The translations under genes and the position numbers were made by a program. 64,000 bases of DNA from Darksidea phi (lineage: Eukaryota > Ascomycota > Dothideomycetes > Pleosporales > Lentitheciaceae), in contig JASJFT010000035.1 of the NCBI GenBank assembly GCA_030770425.1, forward strand, positions 62,001 to 126,000, in the 5' to 3' direction. Below are positions 31,258-43,950 of this stretch, one piece after another (position 1 is the stretch's first letter; each line of letters opens with the position of its first letter). Under the pieces are notes generated by a model. The model searched no databases. It had not been told where the DNA came from and saw only the letters and a list, made by a program, of their open reading frames with translations.

Positions 31258-32103
31258 ATGGCATCCTCGTCCAGTTCGACGCAGCTGCTCTAGTACGTCC
31301 CAAACCCTTCGTGTTCTCCGTGCACATTGCTAACCATGCCTCAGCGCCGGCATAGCACACAACACCAAGGTCCTTGCCGAGCACACGGCCTCCCCCTCCA
31401 GCAACACGTCCTCCCTCCTCTCCGTCATCCTCCCCAAGCTGCAACACAACACCCCCGAACACAAAACCCTCGACGTGGACCCCTACTTCGCCCACTATCA
31501 CACCCTTGCGCCCTCTTCCTTCCCGGCAAACCAATCCAGCGCTGGCGGCCTCACCTTCCTCGTCGTCGCCGAAAAGTCGCTCGGCCAGCGCATTCCCTTT
31601 GGCTTCCTCGCAAACCTGCAGAAGAAGTTCCTCGACGACTTTGATCCCGAGACGACGGACTTCGCGTCGTTGCCGAGCTATGGTTGTGCGAGTTTCAATG
31701 GCACGATGAGGAGATTGATGGAGGAGCAGGGTGGGACCGAGAGTGGGCAGCGGGATGCGCTGAGGACGGCGCAAAGAGAGATTGAAGGAGTCAGGGAGAT
31801 TATGACGGAGAACATTGAGAGGGTGCTCGAGAGGGGTGAGAGGATCGACTTGCTGGTGGACAAGACGGATCGCCTGGGTAACACGGCGCGGGATTTTAGG
31901 GTCAGGAGCCGGGGATTGAGGAGGCGGATGTGGTGGAAGAACATCAAGTTGATGGTGTTGCTGGTGCTGGTCGTCATTTTCTTGCTGTATCTATTCGTTG
32001 GATTTGGGTGTGGTCTGCCCGGTGAGTGCCTGTTCCTGCCGACCATATTGAGATCAGCCGAGGCTAACTTTGCACAGCATGGGGACGATGTTTGCGTCGC
32101 TAA
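31258..32103 (+). CDS. longin-domain R-SNARE (VAMP7/Nyv1-like)
   Basis: Three exons: 31258-31292, 31345-32021 and 32078-32103, with introns of 52 and 56 bp. The product has 245 residues. The N-terminal longin domain (MASSSSSTQLLYAGIAHNT through PFGFLANLQKKFLDDF) is followed by an R-SNARE helix (REIMTENIERVLERGERIDL), with the zero-layer Arg in NIERVLERG. A basic juxtamembrane patch (RSRGLRRRMWWKN), one membrane anchor (IKLMVLLVLVVIFLLYLFV) and a short lumenal tail CGLPAWGRCLRR complete it. The last exon is only 26 nt. VAMP7-type SNAREs mediate fusion with vacuoles or late endosomes. Ykt6 is excluded by the anchor. Confidence 0.92.
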
Positions 32104-32667
32104 ATCTACTGGTACTCTATTAGAGCCGATAACATAAGGCACTCTACTATATCGGTCTTCAGCAACAGCCTTCATCCAGCAAGCGAGCGTTGGCACATGC
32201 ACATTGGGCCGTTGTGGACTCATTCTGTACAGCATACCACGCAGGCGTCCGGGAATTGAATATATCTGTAACTTGAACACGCCCCTTCACCAAGTCCTTC
32301 TCGAAACGAAGGTCATCCCATGTACACCCACAAGCCCTTCCCAAAACGACCCGAGAACCTCATATTAACCCACGCGATACAACAACCAATTGAAGAAAAA
32401 TTGAAATAGCGCCCCCCAAACCAAACAAGGTATTTTACATAATCATACATTTGTGCCCGTGAAAAAGTAGAGAAACCCGGGTACGGTTCTTAATGCCTAC
32501 AATATGATGTTGTCTACATACGAATGAATGTGAGAACGAAGTACTTTTGGTTGCTTTTCTATCTCGAGCATCTCTATAGCGCTGGGCCCACAAGCGGTGG
32601 AACCAGGAAAAACGCAGTCTGGTAGTGATATTGAAAAGGGTATGTGTGAAGCAGCAGCGCGGCACAC
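32104..32667. other. intergenic region between convergent genes
   Basis: Holds the 3' regions of the SNARE gene and URA2. No coding sequence is recognised. Confidence 0.45.
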
Positions 32668-35600
32668 TCAGGGAGCCATCACCATTGCTAGCAGTGCCAT
32701 CCGTGTGTACAGTCCATATTTCATCTATAGTTGGTTAGTTACATAGTCTCTTAATTGTTGTTAAAGTGCTTACCTGTCTGAAATAGGCGGCCCTAGGATC
32801 AAAGTCGACCTCCTCTTGAATCTCATTGTTCCTCGGTAGAGGATGCATAACCACCATACTCGCCTTCGCACTCTTTAGCAATTTGTTGTCAACCACAAAG
32901 CTATCTTTGACACGCTCGTAGCTAGCAATGTCTGCGAAGCGCTCTTTTTGCACGCGGGTGCAGTACAGAACGTCTGACTGGGCGACGATGTCTAATGCGA
33001 GGTCGTTGGAGATGACGCCGAGCTGGCCGCGGGATTTCAGGCCCTCGAGGACAGTGATGGGGATCGGAAGCGAGGTAGGCGACACAAGGTTGATAGTAAC
33101 GTCGTAATGGGAGAGCAGCTCGCAGAGGGAGTGGACTGTGCGGCCGTATTTGAGATCGCCGACGAATGTGATTGTTAGTCCGTTGACGGTTCCAAGCTCC
33201 TCACGGATCGTGAAGATATCTAAGATGGCCTGAGTTGGGTGCTCGCGGCTTCCGTTGCCGGCATTAATGACAGGGACGTCCGAAAATTTGGTTGCGATGT
33301 CGATTGATTCCTCTGACGGATGACGAAGCACAATAGCATCACCGTAACATCCTAACGTGCGAATACTGTCAGCAATGGTTTCACCCTTCTGCGTGGAGGA
33401 TACAAGTTCATTTACGACAATGACCTCCCCCCCGAGACGCTTCATGGCAGCGTCAAAAGATCCTGATGTGCGGGTCGATGGCTCGAAGAACATAGTGCAA
33501 AGGACGCGACCTTTGAGGACTTCGAGACAGCCTTGACGCTGGGCGCCAAGGCGCATCTCCTGAGCAATGGTGAAGAGGAGATGGAGATCAGCGCGGCTGA
33601 ATTGCTGGACGGAGGTAATATGCTTTCCCTTGAACGGCGATTTCGCAAGTAGTTGTGTAAGCGACATGGACCCGTTTATCCCCCTAGATAACTCCATCGA
33701 TGAACCACCTTGAGTACCCCGTGCAGGGAAGAACTCTTGGAAGTCAACCTTGCTAATCTCGAGATCGTAGTGGCGGGAGAGTGCTTCAATCAATATCTTT
33801 GCGTTCTTGACATTAGTGACTAGAGGCGTCTGATAGTCAACCGCCATACGACGAGTCCTATACCCTCTGCTCATGTAGTTTGCTGGGCGTCGGAAGCGAT
33901 TGCTAGATGGCAAATTGATATACAGGTCGATGAGATTGTTGGACAGATGTTGGGTCAGTGAATACTCCGGCTTCTGCTCGTCCTGGTCGCCACTGGGAAG
34001 CACCTCCAGGAACTTTACAGGAACACCATGTTCCTGTATGTAGTCGGCGGTACCGGCGGTAGCAAACAGCTTAAACCCCATTTTATGGAGATTCAGGATA
34101 GAGGGCAACATCTCCACTTTGTCTTTGAAAGAACCAATGGAAAGCAGTATGTTCTTGTTCGGCAGTCTGAAGCCAGTAGCTATGAGGCCTTTGATGTAAG
34201 CCTCGTACTTGGTGCGGCCAAAACATGCTACCTCCCCCGTAGAGGCCATCTCTACACCAAGGACAGGATCAGCACCGGAAAGTCGAGAGAAGGAGAACTG
34301 GGGCACTTTTACGGCAACTAAATCGGGCTGAATGTTGGTCAGGGGGTACTCCTGGACTTCAAGGCCTGCCATGGCTTTGGTGGCCATCTCAATGAGGTCG
34401 ACACCGGTGACTTTGGAAACGAAGGGAAATGAACGCGATGCGCGGACATTGCACTCAATGACTTTGATCTCATTGTCCTTGGCGATGAACTGGATATTGA
34501 AAGGTCCGGTGACATTTAGAGCGTTACCGATTTTCCGCGTAGCATCCCCTATGCGCCGGACGGTTTCTGGATCTAGATCTTGTGGTGGCAGAATGAGGGT
34601 CGCATCGCCCGAATGAACACCGGCATTTTCGACGTGCTCTGAGATGAAGTGGCCGATCAAGTTACCGTTGCGCGCAACAGCATCCATTTCAATCTCCTTT
34701 GCATTCTCGATGTACTTGGTGATAACAACGGGGTGATCGCGGGACACATCGACAGCCTGCTTGAGGTAATTGGCTAAATCATCTCTAGAGTAGACGGTGT
34801 TCATGGCGGCCCCGGACAAGACGTATGATGGGCGGACGAGCACGGGATAAGAGACCTTTTCACAAAACTCGGTGGCCTCCTCAATGCTTGTGAGTTCCTT
34901 CCATGCCGGCTGATCGACAGAGAGGCGGTCCAGCATTCGGGAGAACTTGTAGCGATTCTCGGCGGTATCGATCATCTCCGGCGAAGTCCCGAGGATCTTG
35001 ACGTGTTGGCGGTGCAACTTTAGAGCAATGTTGTTTGGCGTCTGGCCACCCATGGAGATGATGACGCCACCAGAGTTTTCCATGGCGTAGATGTCCAATA
35101 CCGTTTCAAGGCTGATATTTTCGAAATACAGCCGGTCCGCTTCGTCGAAATCAGTCGACACCGTTTCAGGGTTAAACCACAGGGAAGTTAGCATGATACA
35201 GACCAAGCAAGGAAAGAAAATGAAAGGCAAAAGATCCAACGGCGTCCAAAAAAACCCGATTTTTGGATGTTAGGTTCCCTGGTCGAACGCAGGACTGTCC
35301 ATCCAGGAGGCAGGCAGGTACGCGTCCAACATAACAAAGATCTCAACTTACATTGACCATGACCGTCTTAAAGCCTTGCTCACGCAATGTGCGGATAGCC
35401 CTGACCGAGCACCAGTCGAATTCTACAGATGAGCCAATTCGGTAAACACCGGAGCCAAGCACCATGATACCTCGATCTTCAAAATCAACATCGTGCTCAG
35501 CTCCATTGTACGTCAAGTACAAGTAGTTCGTCACGGCTGGGAACTCTGCAGCGACCGTGTCAATTTGCTTGACAAACGGGAGGATGCCAGCACTAAGGCG

Positions 35601-38473
35601 AGCGTGACGCACGGCGCCCTCGGCTGATCCCCAGAATGCGGCCAGTTGACTGTCAGAGTATCCGAGTTGTTTCGCCCGCCTCATCAGAGGCTTGGTTATA
35701 GTTGCAGTGTTATAGTTCGACATGAGCTTCTCAAAGTTGCTCAAATCTTTGAGGCGACTCAAGAACCATTTATCGATCTTGGTCATTTCCCAGATCTTGT
35801 CCACACTGTAGCCGGCCTTCATGGCGTTTGCGATGGCAAACAGGCGCTGGTCTGATGGTGTCTGTAGCTCTTCATCGATTCGCATCAGGGCGGTTGTCGC
35901 GCTGAACCCGGGGTTGTGTGGATCGATGGCACGGATGGCCTTCTGGATAGCCTCTTCAAAGGTCCGACCGATGCTCATAACCTCACCAACACTTTTCATG
36001 GACGACCCGAGAAGCGTAGATACGCGCAAGAACTTTTTCAAGTCCCATCGCGGAATCTTAACCACCACATAGTCAAGCGACGGCTCGAAGCACGCGCTTG
36101 TCTCCTGCGTGACTGAGTTCTTGATCTCGTTGAGGGGAATGTTCAGGCCCAGCTTAGCGGCAACGAAGGCAAGGGGGTAGCCAGTGGCCTTGGAGGCAAG
36201 CGCAGATGAGCGAGAAAGGCGAGCATTTACTTCAATGATGCAGTACTCGCGAGAGAACGGATTCAAGGCGTATTGGATGTTGCATTCGCCAATCACTCCG
36301 AGATGGCGGATGACGTTAACAGCGGTCGTTCGCAGCATATTATAGTCTTCATCGGATAACGTTTGGGATGGGGCAACAACAATAGAATCTCCGGTGTGGA
36401 TACCAAGGGGGTCAAAATTCTCCATATTGCAGACGGTGATGCAGTTATCCCGAGAATCGCGAACGACTTCGTACTCGATCTCTTTCCAGCCCTTCATGCT
36501 TCGCTCGATCAGCACTTGGGGGCTTGCGGCGAATGCTTTGTTGCAAAGATCTAGCAGTTGTCCTTCATCTTCGGCGAATCCGCTTCCAAGTCCACCCAGA
36601 GCGTAAGCCGCTCGAACAATGACAGGGAATCCGATGTCCTTTACGACCCGCATGGCCTCATCCACGGAGCTAGCGGATGCTGACTTGGCGCACTTCTCGC
36701 CAATGGATTCCATGCTGCGAGCGAAAAGTTCACGATCTTCGGTCGTGATGATGGTCTCGATGGGAGTACCGAGCACCTTTACACCAAGACCCTCGAATTC
36801 GTCCTTGAGTTGGATACCAACTTGTAGAGCGGTCTGTCCACCAAAGGTGACGTAAATGCCGTCCGGTCGCTCTTTCTGGATGACCTTGCGGACAAAGTCG
36901 GCGTTGACTGGAAGGAAGTACACTTTGTCAGCGAGGCCCTTTGAAGTCTGGATAGTAGCGATATTAGGGTTGATCAAGATAGTGTAGATGCCCTCCAGCT
37001 TTAGAGCCTTGATAGCTTGGCTTCCGGAATAGTCAAACTCGCCCGCTTGTCCAATGCTGAGACCGCCGCTACCCAGCACGAGTACCTTCTTAACACTCAC
37101 ACGCGGAGCCAACTTCTTGTTCTCCTCATCAGTACCTCCGGGGAACTCGACTGGCTGTGAGAGCGCTTGGGAGGAATCAAAGGCCTTCTTAATGGTGTTT
37201 ACGAAGACATCGAACAAGTATTCGGTGTCTCGCGGACCGGGTGCATGTTCGGGATGGAACTGGACGCTAAAGTAGGGTCTCCGGACATGGCGGATGCCCT
37301 CATTGCTGCCGTCGTTGGCATTGACGAAAAGCTCCTCCCAGCCGTTAGGCAGAGTCTTCGCGTCCACCGCATAACCGTGATTCTGGGACGTGATGTGACA
37401 CCTGCCCGAGATCAAGCTTGTGCAGGGAATGTTGTGGCCGCGATTGCCGAACTTCATCTTCAGCGTGTCGGCGCCTGCAGCTCGGGCAAGCAGCTGGTGG
37501 CCTAAACAGATGCCAAATATGGGTGTCCTCGCCTCGTCCATGGCGGCCTTGATATGGCGTACTGTAGGCTCCATCATGGCTGGATCACCGGGACCATTCG
37601 AGATGAACAGGCCGTCGTACTCTTTGCCGGCAAGCTTAGGGAAGTCGTAGTCCCAGGGAACGACCTGCACCTCGACCCCCCGTCTGACAAGGCATCTTAG
37701 CTGGTTGTACTTGAGCCCGACGTCGACGCATACTACACGAACAGGGCGGCCCGAGGGGTGTTTGAGGGCCGTGGAAGGGTCGGGAGAGTAGAGCTTGGGC
37801 TCCTTGATCGACACTGCGCAAGAGTTAGACGACTTGCATGCGAGCTGGCACACAGCACGTCACCTTCGGCCACGAGGTTCTTCTTGTTTGGATCCACCCA
37901 TTCGAGCTGCTCAAAGTCAGGCCTCCAATCGCTTTCGACAGGCGGGTCGGCGAGGGCCTGCGTGTTGACGGCACCACCGGTAATTTGTTTCGAGATGGGC
38001 GACGGTGCTGTCCTCCGCAGCAGGCGGCCGAGCATGCTTCCTTCGGTTCTGATGCGCTTGGTGAGTGCTCGCGTGTCCACGCCAGTGATGGCAGGCACGC
38101 CCTGCTCTTTCAGCCATGTCGCCAGCGACGAAGTGGCCAGATGATGTGAGAAGGCGTCCCCGGCGTATGCGGCCACGACCAGGCCGGCAATGTGAATTTC
38201 CTTGGCCTCAAAGTAGGCGGGGAGGTCCTTGAGTAGGCTGTCCGTCTCTTCGCGGGAGGGCACGCCGTAGTTGCCCACGAGCGGGAAGGTGATGATGAGG
38301 ATCTGGCCGCGGTACGAGGGGTCGGTGATGGATTCCGGGTAGCCGACCATGCCCGTCTGAAAGACCAATTCGCCGGCAATGCTCTTGTCGGCGCCGAAGC
38401 TCTGGCCGAAGCAGACATGGCCGTCGCCGAGCTCCAGGGCCATGTTGGGGTCCTCATGGTGGTAGTGGGCCAT
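32668..38473 (-). CDS. URA2: URA2: glutamine amidotransferase - carbamoyl-phosphate synthase - aspartate transcarbamylase
   Basis: Four exons: 38473-37864, 37813-35352, 35176-32774 and 32724-32668. The product has 1843 residues. In order: CPSase small subunit and glutaminase (nucleophile in GICLGHQ, His in SVQFHPEH), CPSase large subunit with two ATP-grasp halves ([30 protein letters not shown]), the regulatory MGS-like domain, and ATCase ([23 protein letters not shown]). It catalyses the first two steps of de novo pyrimidine synthesis and is normally inhibited by UTP. Two oddities: only about 34 residues (near 1504-1537) separate the CPSase end (EISKVDFQ) from ATCase, where fungal relatives carry a dead dihydroorotase-like domain of over 300 residues; and the 175-bp second intron has a good donor and branch point but its only in-frame acceptor position reads GG. 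The last exon encodes 18 residues ([18 protein letters not shown]). Confidence 0.92.
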
Positions 38474-39572
38474 GATGGTGGAGGGAGGACAGCTCGAGGG
38501 CTTCAGGAGCCTTGCGAGTCGAGTCTATCGAGAAGTGCAGGAGAGGAGGGGGTTGCGCGAGCTGAGGCCGAAACATATTTTTTTCAGCGGCAGTCGATCG
38601 CGCCTTGGAGGAATTTTTAGTTTGGTGTTGGCGGGGGTCCAGAGCAGCCACAGCAGCCACAGCAGCCACAGCAGCCACAGCGGCCGCCATTGGCCGCCAT
38701 TGGCCAGACAGGCCAGCGAGGCCAGAGTGGGAAGTGGGAGTGGGGGTGGAACGTGGGATGTGGGATGTGGATGTGGATGTGGATGGGGGATGTGTCCCTG
38801 CTCCTCCCTGCCCACTTCTCCGTGCCCTGCTTTTTCTTGCCTGCTTTTTCTTGCCCTGCTTTCGCTGCCCTGCTTCTCCCGTGGTCATGTTAGCGAGGGA
38901 AAAGCATGCATCTCCAATAATCAGCAGCCGTCACCGCGCCAATCGCGATGCTCTGTATGAGCCAATGGACCGCATGCACCATTGACACCCTTTGACCGTA
39001 CCGGTATATGCACACAGAGTAGTACGGCACGTGGATTATGTGTGATACGCATCTGCCAAAGAACCCCCGATGATTGCTTCGCCAAGGCTACGCATCGCTC
39101 CAACGTCAAGCATAGTGATTGGCAGCATCTGGTACGCGCAAACAGGACCTGTTCCCCGCCCATCCTGCACGAGCATGTTCGACATGCGCATCGACGCTGC
39201 AGTAGCTCGCCGCTCGCCGATGCGCCATCCGGGGTATGCGCGATTCCTCTGGCGGCGTGTGTGAAGCCGTGTGCTGCCATTGGCCCCTCTCCCCACATCG
39301 GGACATACGGGGAACGGTCGCTATCTACAGCACCGGGGGCATCCCATGATCACCTCTTCAGCACCCTTCAGCACCGTGTCGGAGAGGAGCGGTGAAGGGC
39401 CCGGCTTGGGTGTCTAGCACGGCTGCGGAAGGCAGCGCGGTCCCTAGCAGCACTCGAGCCCTTATCGTTTTCCTGCTCCGCTCTCGTGAAACTTTCCGCT
39501 GCTCGACCACTCCCGTCCACCACCGCGCGTCCAGAGCGAAGACTGCGCATCGGGAGGACAAGACGGACTCCC
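38474..39572. promoter_or_regulatory. divergent promoter region of URA2 and the TRPY channel gene
   Basis: 1.1 kb between divergent starts. The URA2-proximal part contains a 9-bp minisatellite and GGATGT repeats (near 38755-38785). The open frames here are repeat artefacts. Confidence 0.5.
38644..38680. repeat. 9-bp minisatellite in the URA2 upstream region
   Basis: Four perfect copies of GCAGCCACA, followed by a degenerate copy (GCGGCCGCC). It lies about 170-210 bp upstream of the URA2 start codon. Confidence 0.85.
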
Positions 39573-42500
39573 ATGTTCAAATCACTGCTGCGCTCCCGAA
39601 AAGACGGCCAGTCCTCCGAAGCCACGCCCCTGCTCGCCGCCCTGAACCGGTACCGTAGCCGCCATGCCGACGAGCAGAGCGCATCCGATGACGACGACTA
39701 CATAGCCCGCTACGATGGCGGCGGCGGTGACGGCGATGACGAGGACAACGACAACGATGAGGACGAGCATGAGCACAGTCGCGCCGACGGTCCTCTGCTG
39801 CCCGTCTTCTCTGCCGAGTTTCTAGGTACGCAACCATGCATCCTGTTTGTTTACTGCCCTCACCCGAACCCAGATCGCATCCCCATCTACAACACGACGC
39901 ACGCCATCCGAATCATCGTCATCCAGCGATGCGAGACGACGCTCTCCTGGGACCAGCTGCGTTCTCCGCAGGTCTCGCAGTTCCTGGTCAAGCCCATCCA
40001 GCAGCAGATCTTGGCCGACCATTTCTCCCGCGGCGCCATATACTGTCTCCTGGCAAACTGCCTGCAATTTCGCAAGGAAGGCGAAGTGCACCCAGGCAAT
40101 GTGGGAGTCAACAACTCGAGGGCGTTGATTTGCGAGCTGCTCGCCATGAGGCTGCTGAAGGAGTTCTCCACCCGCGAGTTGATTGATGCTCTGAGCTACG
40201 ACTTCAATCCTCTCCAAGGCCTCACCACCCCGGGCACCATGACCCCTGGCGGCAACTGGCCCCTCCAGAGTTCCCGCTCCGCTCGCATATCCGCCGTCGA
40301 ACTCGCCATCCGTGCGCAAGCCAAGAAGTTCCTCGCGCATCCTCTGGTGGTCCAGCAGCTAGGTGAGTCGGGCTGGTCTGATGCGGGCGCAGATGCTAAT
40401 GTGCACCACAGAGGCCATCTGGGCCGGAACAATCGTCTTTCACTCGGTCGCCGACAGCCTTCACAGAAAACTCGAGGCCCCGGTCCGCCGCTACCGCACC
40501 TTTGATGATAATCTTTCGCCCGGTCGAGGGCCGTCGCGGCGTCTGTCGCCGATGAAGCAGCCGCATGTACAGCCGCAACATGCAGCTGCCGCGCTCATGA
40601 GGCGTACTGTGACGCTCTACGATCCTCACGACGCCTCCTTGTTCAAGCTCTCACGACTACGCGTACCGCGCTACCGCAACTTGTTCTCAACCCTCTCGTT
40701 TGGCACAATGCTGGGCCTCTTCCTTGCTGTTCTTGCAGAGAAATCTGACGATATCACCGGCTTGGAGGTCTTGTTCTGGTTCTGGAGCGCTGGTTACATG
40801 CTCGACGAGCTGGTCGGGTTCTCCGAGCAGGGCTTTGGACTATACATTATGAGCGTTTGGAACGCTTTTGACCTAGGCATCCTACTCTTGTTCTTGGTCT
40901 ACTACGTTTTGCGCCTCTACGGAATCCTGATGCCCGACGTGCACAGCCGGCACGCAATGTCGAGTATGGCCTACGATGTCCTCGGGTCGTCCGCTGTCCT
41001 GTTATTTCCCCGCCTATTCTCTGCCCTCGACCACTACAAATACTTCTCACAGCTCTTGATCGCTTTCCGCATGATGGCCATGGATTTGGTTGCCATTCTG
41101 GTGCTCATTGTCATCGCCTGCTCCGGTTTCTTCGTCGCCTTTACGCTTGCCTTCAAGAAAGATCTCGGTGCTGGAAACACAGCCTACGCCCTGTTTCAGC
41201 TTGTAATGGGATTTACACCTGCGGCATGGGACATTTGGGCTGACTATAACCCTCTCGGAAAGACCCTGCTGGCTCTGTTCCTCTTTATCTGTCATTTCCT
41301 CATTGTTACTATCTTAGTAACGGTTTTAACAAACTCCTTCATGGCCGTTGTGCAGAACGCCAACGAGGAACACCAGTTCCTGTTTGCGGTCAACACACTA
41401 TCCATGGTCAAGTCAGACGCCCTCTTCTCCTATATTCCTCCAACGAATATCATCGGCTGGCTGCTTGTTCCGTTCAAGTACTGCATGCTGTTCAAGCGTT
41501 ACGTACGACTAAACCGACTTGTTATCAAGATTACGCACATACCCATCTTGTTTAGTGTCTTTTTCTATGAACGTTTGCTTCTGTCAAACCTCGCTTACGG
41601 CCCAACCGATCTGGTGGAGCAACGCGGACGGTCTCATTCAAAGGCTACCGCTCCTGCATTTAGTATCCGTGGCCCCATGGATGTGTTCAGCCCCGGGAAC
41701 CGCCTACGTGAGCCTTCGATTACAACCTTCCGAAAAGATCGCGCTTTGGAGGAGGTATTCCGCCGACCGTTCCAAGATCCCAGCCTACAGGTACCATCAA
41801 ACCAGATGGGAAGGAGAAATTCGAGCAACGTAGTATCCGACTGGATGAACCGTATGGGTAGTGAAGGTGGCGATGTTTTTCCACCTCAAGAAGATACTCG
41901 TTCCACCCTCGACCGCTTGGAGCTGCGGAAAAGACCCACCTTGCGGCGCACTAGGACAGCTGGACAAGCACAGCAGAAACGCAAACATCCATTGACAACA
42001 GCGAGAGCTGTTGCGTCGGATCCGGATGACAATCTAAGCCCATTCGCACGTCCAATTCTCGAGGAAGAAGAGCCGGACATGGATGACGACGGGCCCCAGC
42101 AGACCGAAGATGATGGGGACGACGAGCTCCTTACTAATGATGAAGAAGAGCATGCCGCTTCCGACCGCACAACAAAGAATGCCAATGAGGAAGATAGCAA
42201 GCCTCACGATGCCGGATATGACACATCAGAGGATGAGTTTTTCCGGACACCAATGACGATCAAACCGCGAACCCCCGGAGCCCGTACTCCTGCGAGGTCT
42301 CCTTCGTCCGTCGAGTCTCATCCCCATCATAGAGTGTCGCCAAGCAAAAGACCCGGTGTGCATAAACCCGGCCACAACCGTAACCTCTCCACGAACACGG
42401 TTCTTTTCAGTCCAACGAAAGAGACTGCTGATGAGTCTTCTCGCTCACGGTCCCCCCAGAGGCCTCCTCGTACGGCAACCCGTAGTGGAACAACTACTCC

Positions 42501-43023
42501 CGGTCGCATTGATGGGTTCAGGACCACAAAACGTCCTGCGATGAGCGGTGCAGTGGCTACCCGACCTCGCGCCATTATGCCGCCGCCTCATTCCGGTCGC
42601 CAAACACCCAACATTGCCAATTTTGTCTCCCTCAACCAGCGTGGGCGCGAACCGTCATTCAACGCCATGGCATTAGACCTGGCTTCTGATCTTGGCGATA
42701 ATCGTCCACAAAACTTTGGTGCTTTCAGCGGACTTCCCGCGTCCTTCAGCACGCAAATCGAGATGGCGGCACGAGCAAGAGCTAGAGACAATAATGGCAG
42801 TGACGAAGAGTCGAAGCGCATGAGCAGAATTATGCTGGCTCGGATGACGACCTTGGAAGAGGGCTTTAGGGACGTACTCAAAGAGGTCAAGGGGTTGAAG
42901 AACAGCGAGGGTGCGCCAAGTGCAAGTCCTCCATCTGAGCTTGCGAGGAGGAAGGGCAAGGGGAAGAAGAAGAGTAGTGGTAAAAAGAGTGGTACGGAGG
43001 GCAGGACAGGGTCGAGCATTTAG
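39573..43023 (+). CDS. YVC1: TRPY (Yvc1-like) cation channel
   Basis: Three exons: 39573-39825, 39874-40362 and 40412-43023, with introns of 48 and 49 bp. The product has 1117 residues. The cytosolic N-terminus has an acidic run (DEDNDNDEDEHEH) and a helical linker domain (DRIPIYNTTHAIRIIVIQRC, then RGAIYCLLANCLQFRKEGEV). Six membrane segments span roughly residues 337-560, with a pore-type segment near 508 (ALFQLVMGFTPAAWDIW) and the final helix ending TVLTNSFMAVVQNANEEHQF. The tail of about 480 residues is disordered, with acidic clusters and a short C-terminal coiled coil (LARMTTLEEGFRDVLKEVK). Yvc1 releases vacuolar calcium on osmotic or mechanical stimulus. A paralogous plasma-membrane type cannot be excluded. 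The frame is open upstream to 39486, but the conserved start is at 39573. Confidence 0.88.
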
Positions 43024-43950
43024 TAGTGTACGCTCGGCCCTTCTTATCTGGTGGGGTCGAGTCTCGTTCTGCATTATGGGCGTTTTTGCGACATTTGCAT
43101 CGTGTGCGGATGGAGTCTTTGAAACTCGTTTCGCGCACGATATCTATCCCCTTGGGCTGTTGCGTTTGACTCTGGCGTTCTTGGAGGTTTGGCTCTGTGT
43201 TCGTATTCGTAGCATTGGCCATGTTGTATTACCGTAATGACTATTAGTGTTATCACCGCTTTTTCTCACCGGGGCATCGCGTTCCACCATACGGCGGAAA
43301 GGCTGCAAACGTAGAAGTTCAGTTCTGAGCAATACGTATAACCATGTGTGTGAGCTATGTACGGACTGCATTGTGTCTCTGCACTGCCATTACGTCCCAA
43401 CTACTAGTGAGCAAAGGAAGTTTTTGTAGTGTGGGGCCTACTGATAGGGCCGCAAGGACCAGTACTACACCATGAAGCCACCGGTAGCTCCATTTTGGCA
43501 GTACTTGCTTTGCGATTGTACTTACCGAAAGAGATACCGCTTGCATGCCATTGTTGAATCCGAGCCCGCGCACCGGGTTAGCACCCCTTTGCGAACTCTT
43601 ACTACACTTATCGACGCCTGAAGCGTCTTGGCGGCCTGGACGAACGCACGCCGATAACGACGGCCATTACCAAAATGTCGGTTTTCTTGTTACATAACAA
43701 GCAAGGTGACGAGCGCCCATAGGTTTCCGGGGTCTTTCCGGCAGGACGATGACAAGACGGCGCGCTTCGGTCGCTCCCAATGCTGACGGATAGGTATAGA
43801 TAAGAGGAAGGATCGCGATGGAATCCAAGACTCTCGAGCAATGGGTTTAGCTCATCTGCAGAGTAAGGCGGATGGAAAAAGTGTATAAAGAGGAGGAGTA
43901 GCGAGATTCTAGAGATTGCCGCGCTTCGGATTATCCTCGATTCTGTTAAC
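43024..43950. other. intergenic region upstream of the asparaginase gene
   Basis: Holds the TRPY 3' region and the asparaginase promoter. Open frames are short and antisense or unrecognisable. Confidence 0.45.

Noticed and set aside
33442..38400. Numerous antisense open frames along URA2
   Set aside because: Shadows of a long GC-balanced coding sequence with clear enzyme motifs on the minus strand.
38454..38985. Several long overlapping frames on both strands between URA2 and the TRPY gene
   Set aside because: They are generated by the 9-bp and 6-bp repeats; their translations are simple Ser/His, Leu/Trp or Ala/Thr repeats.
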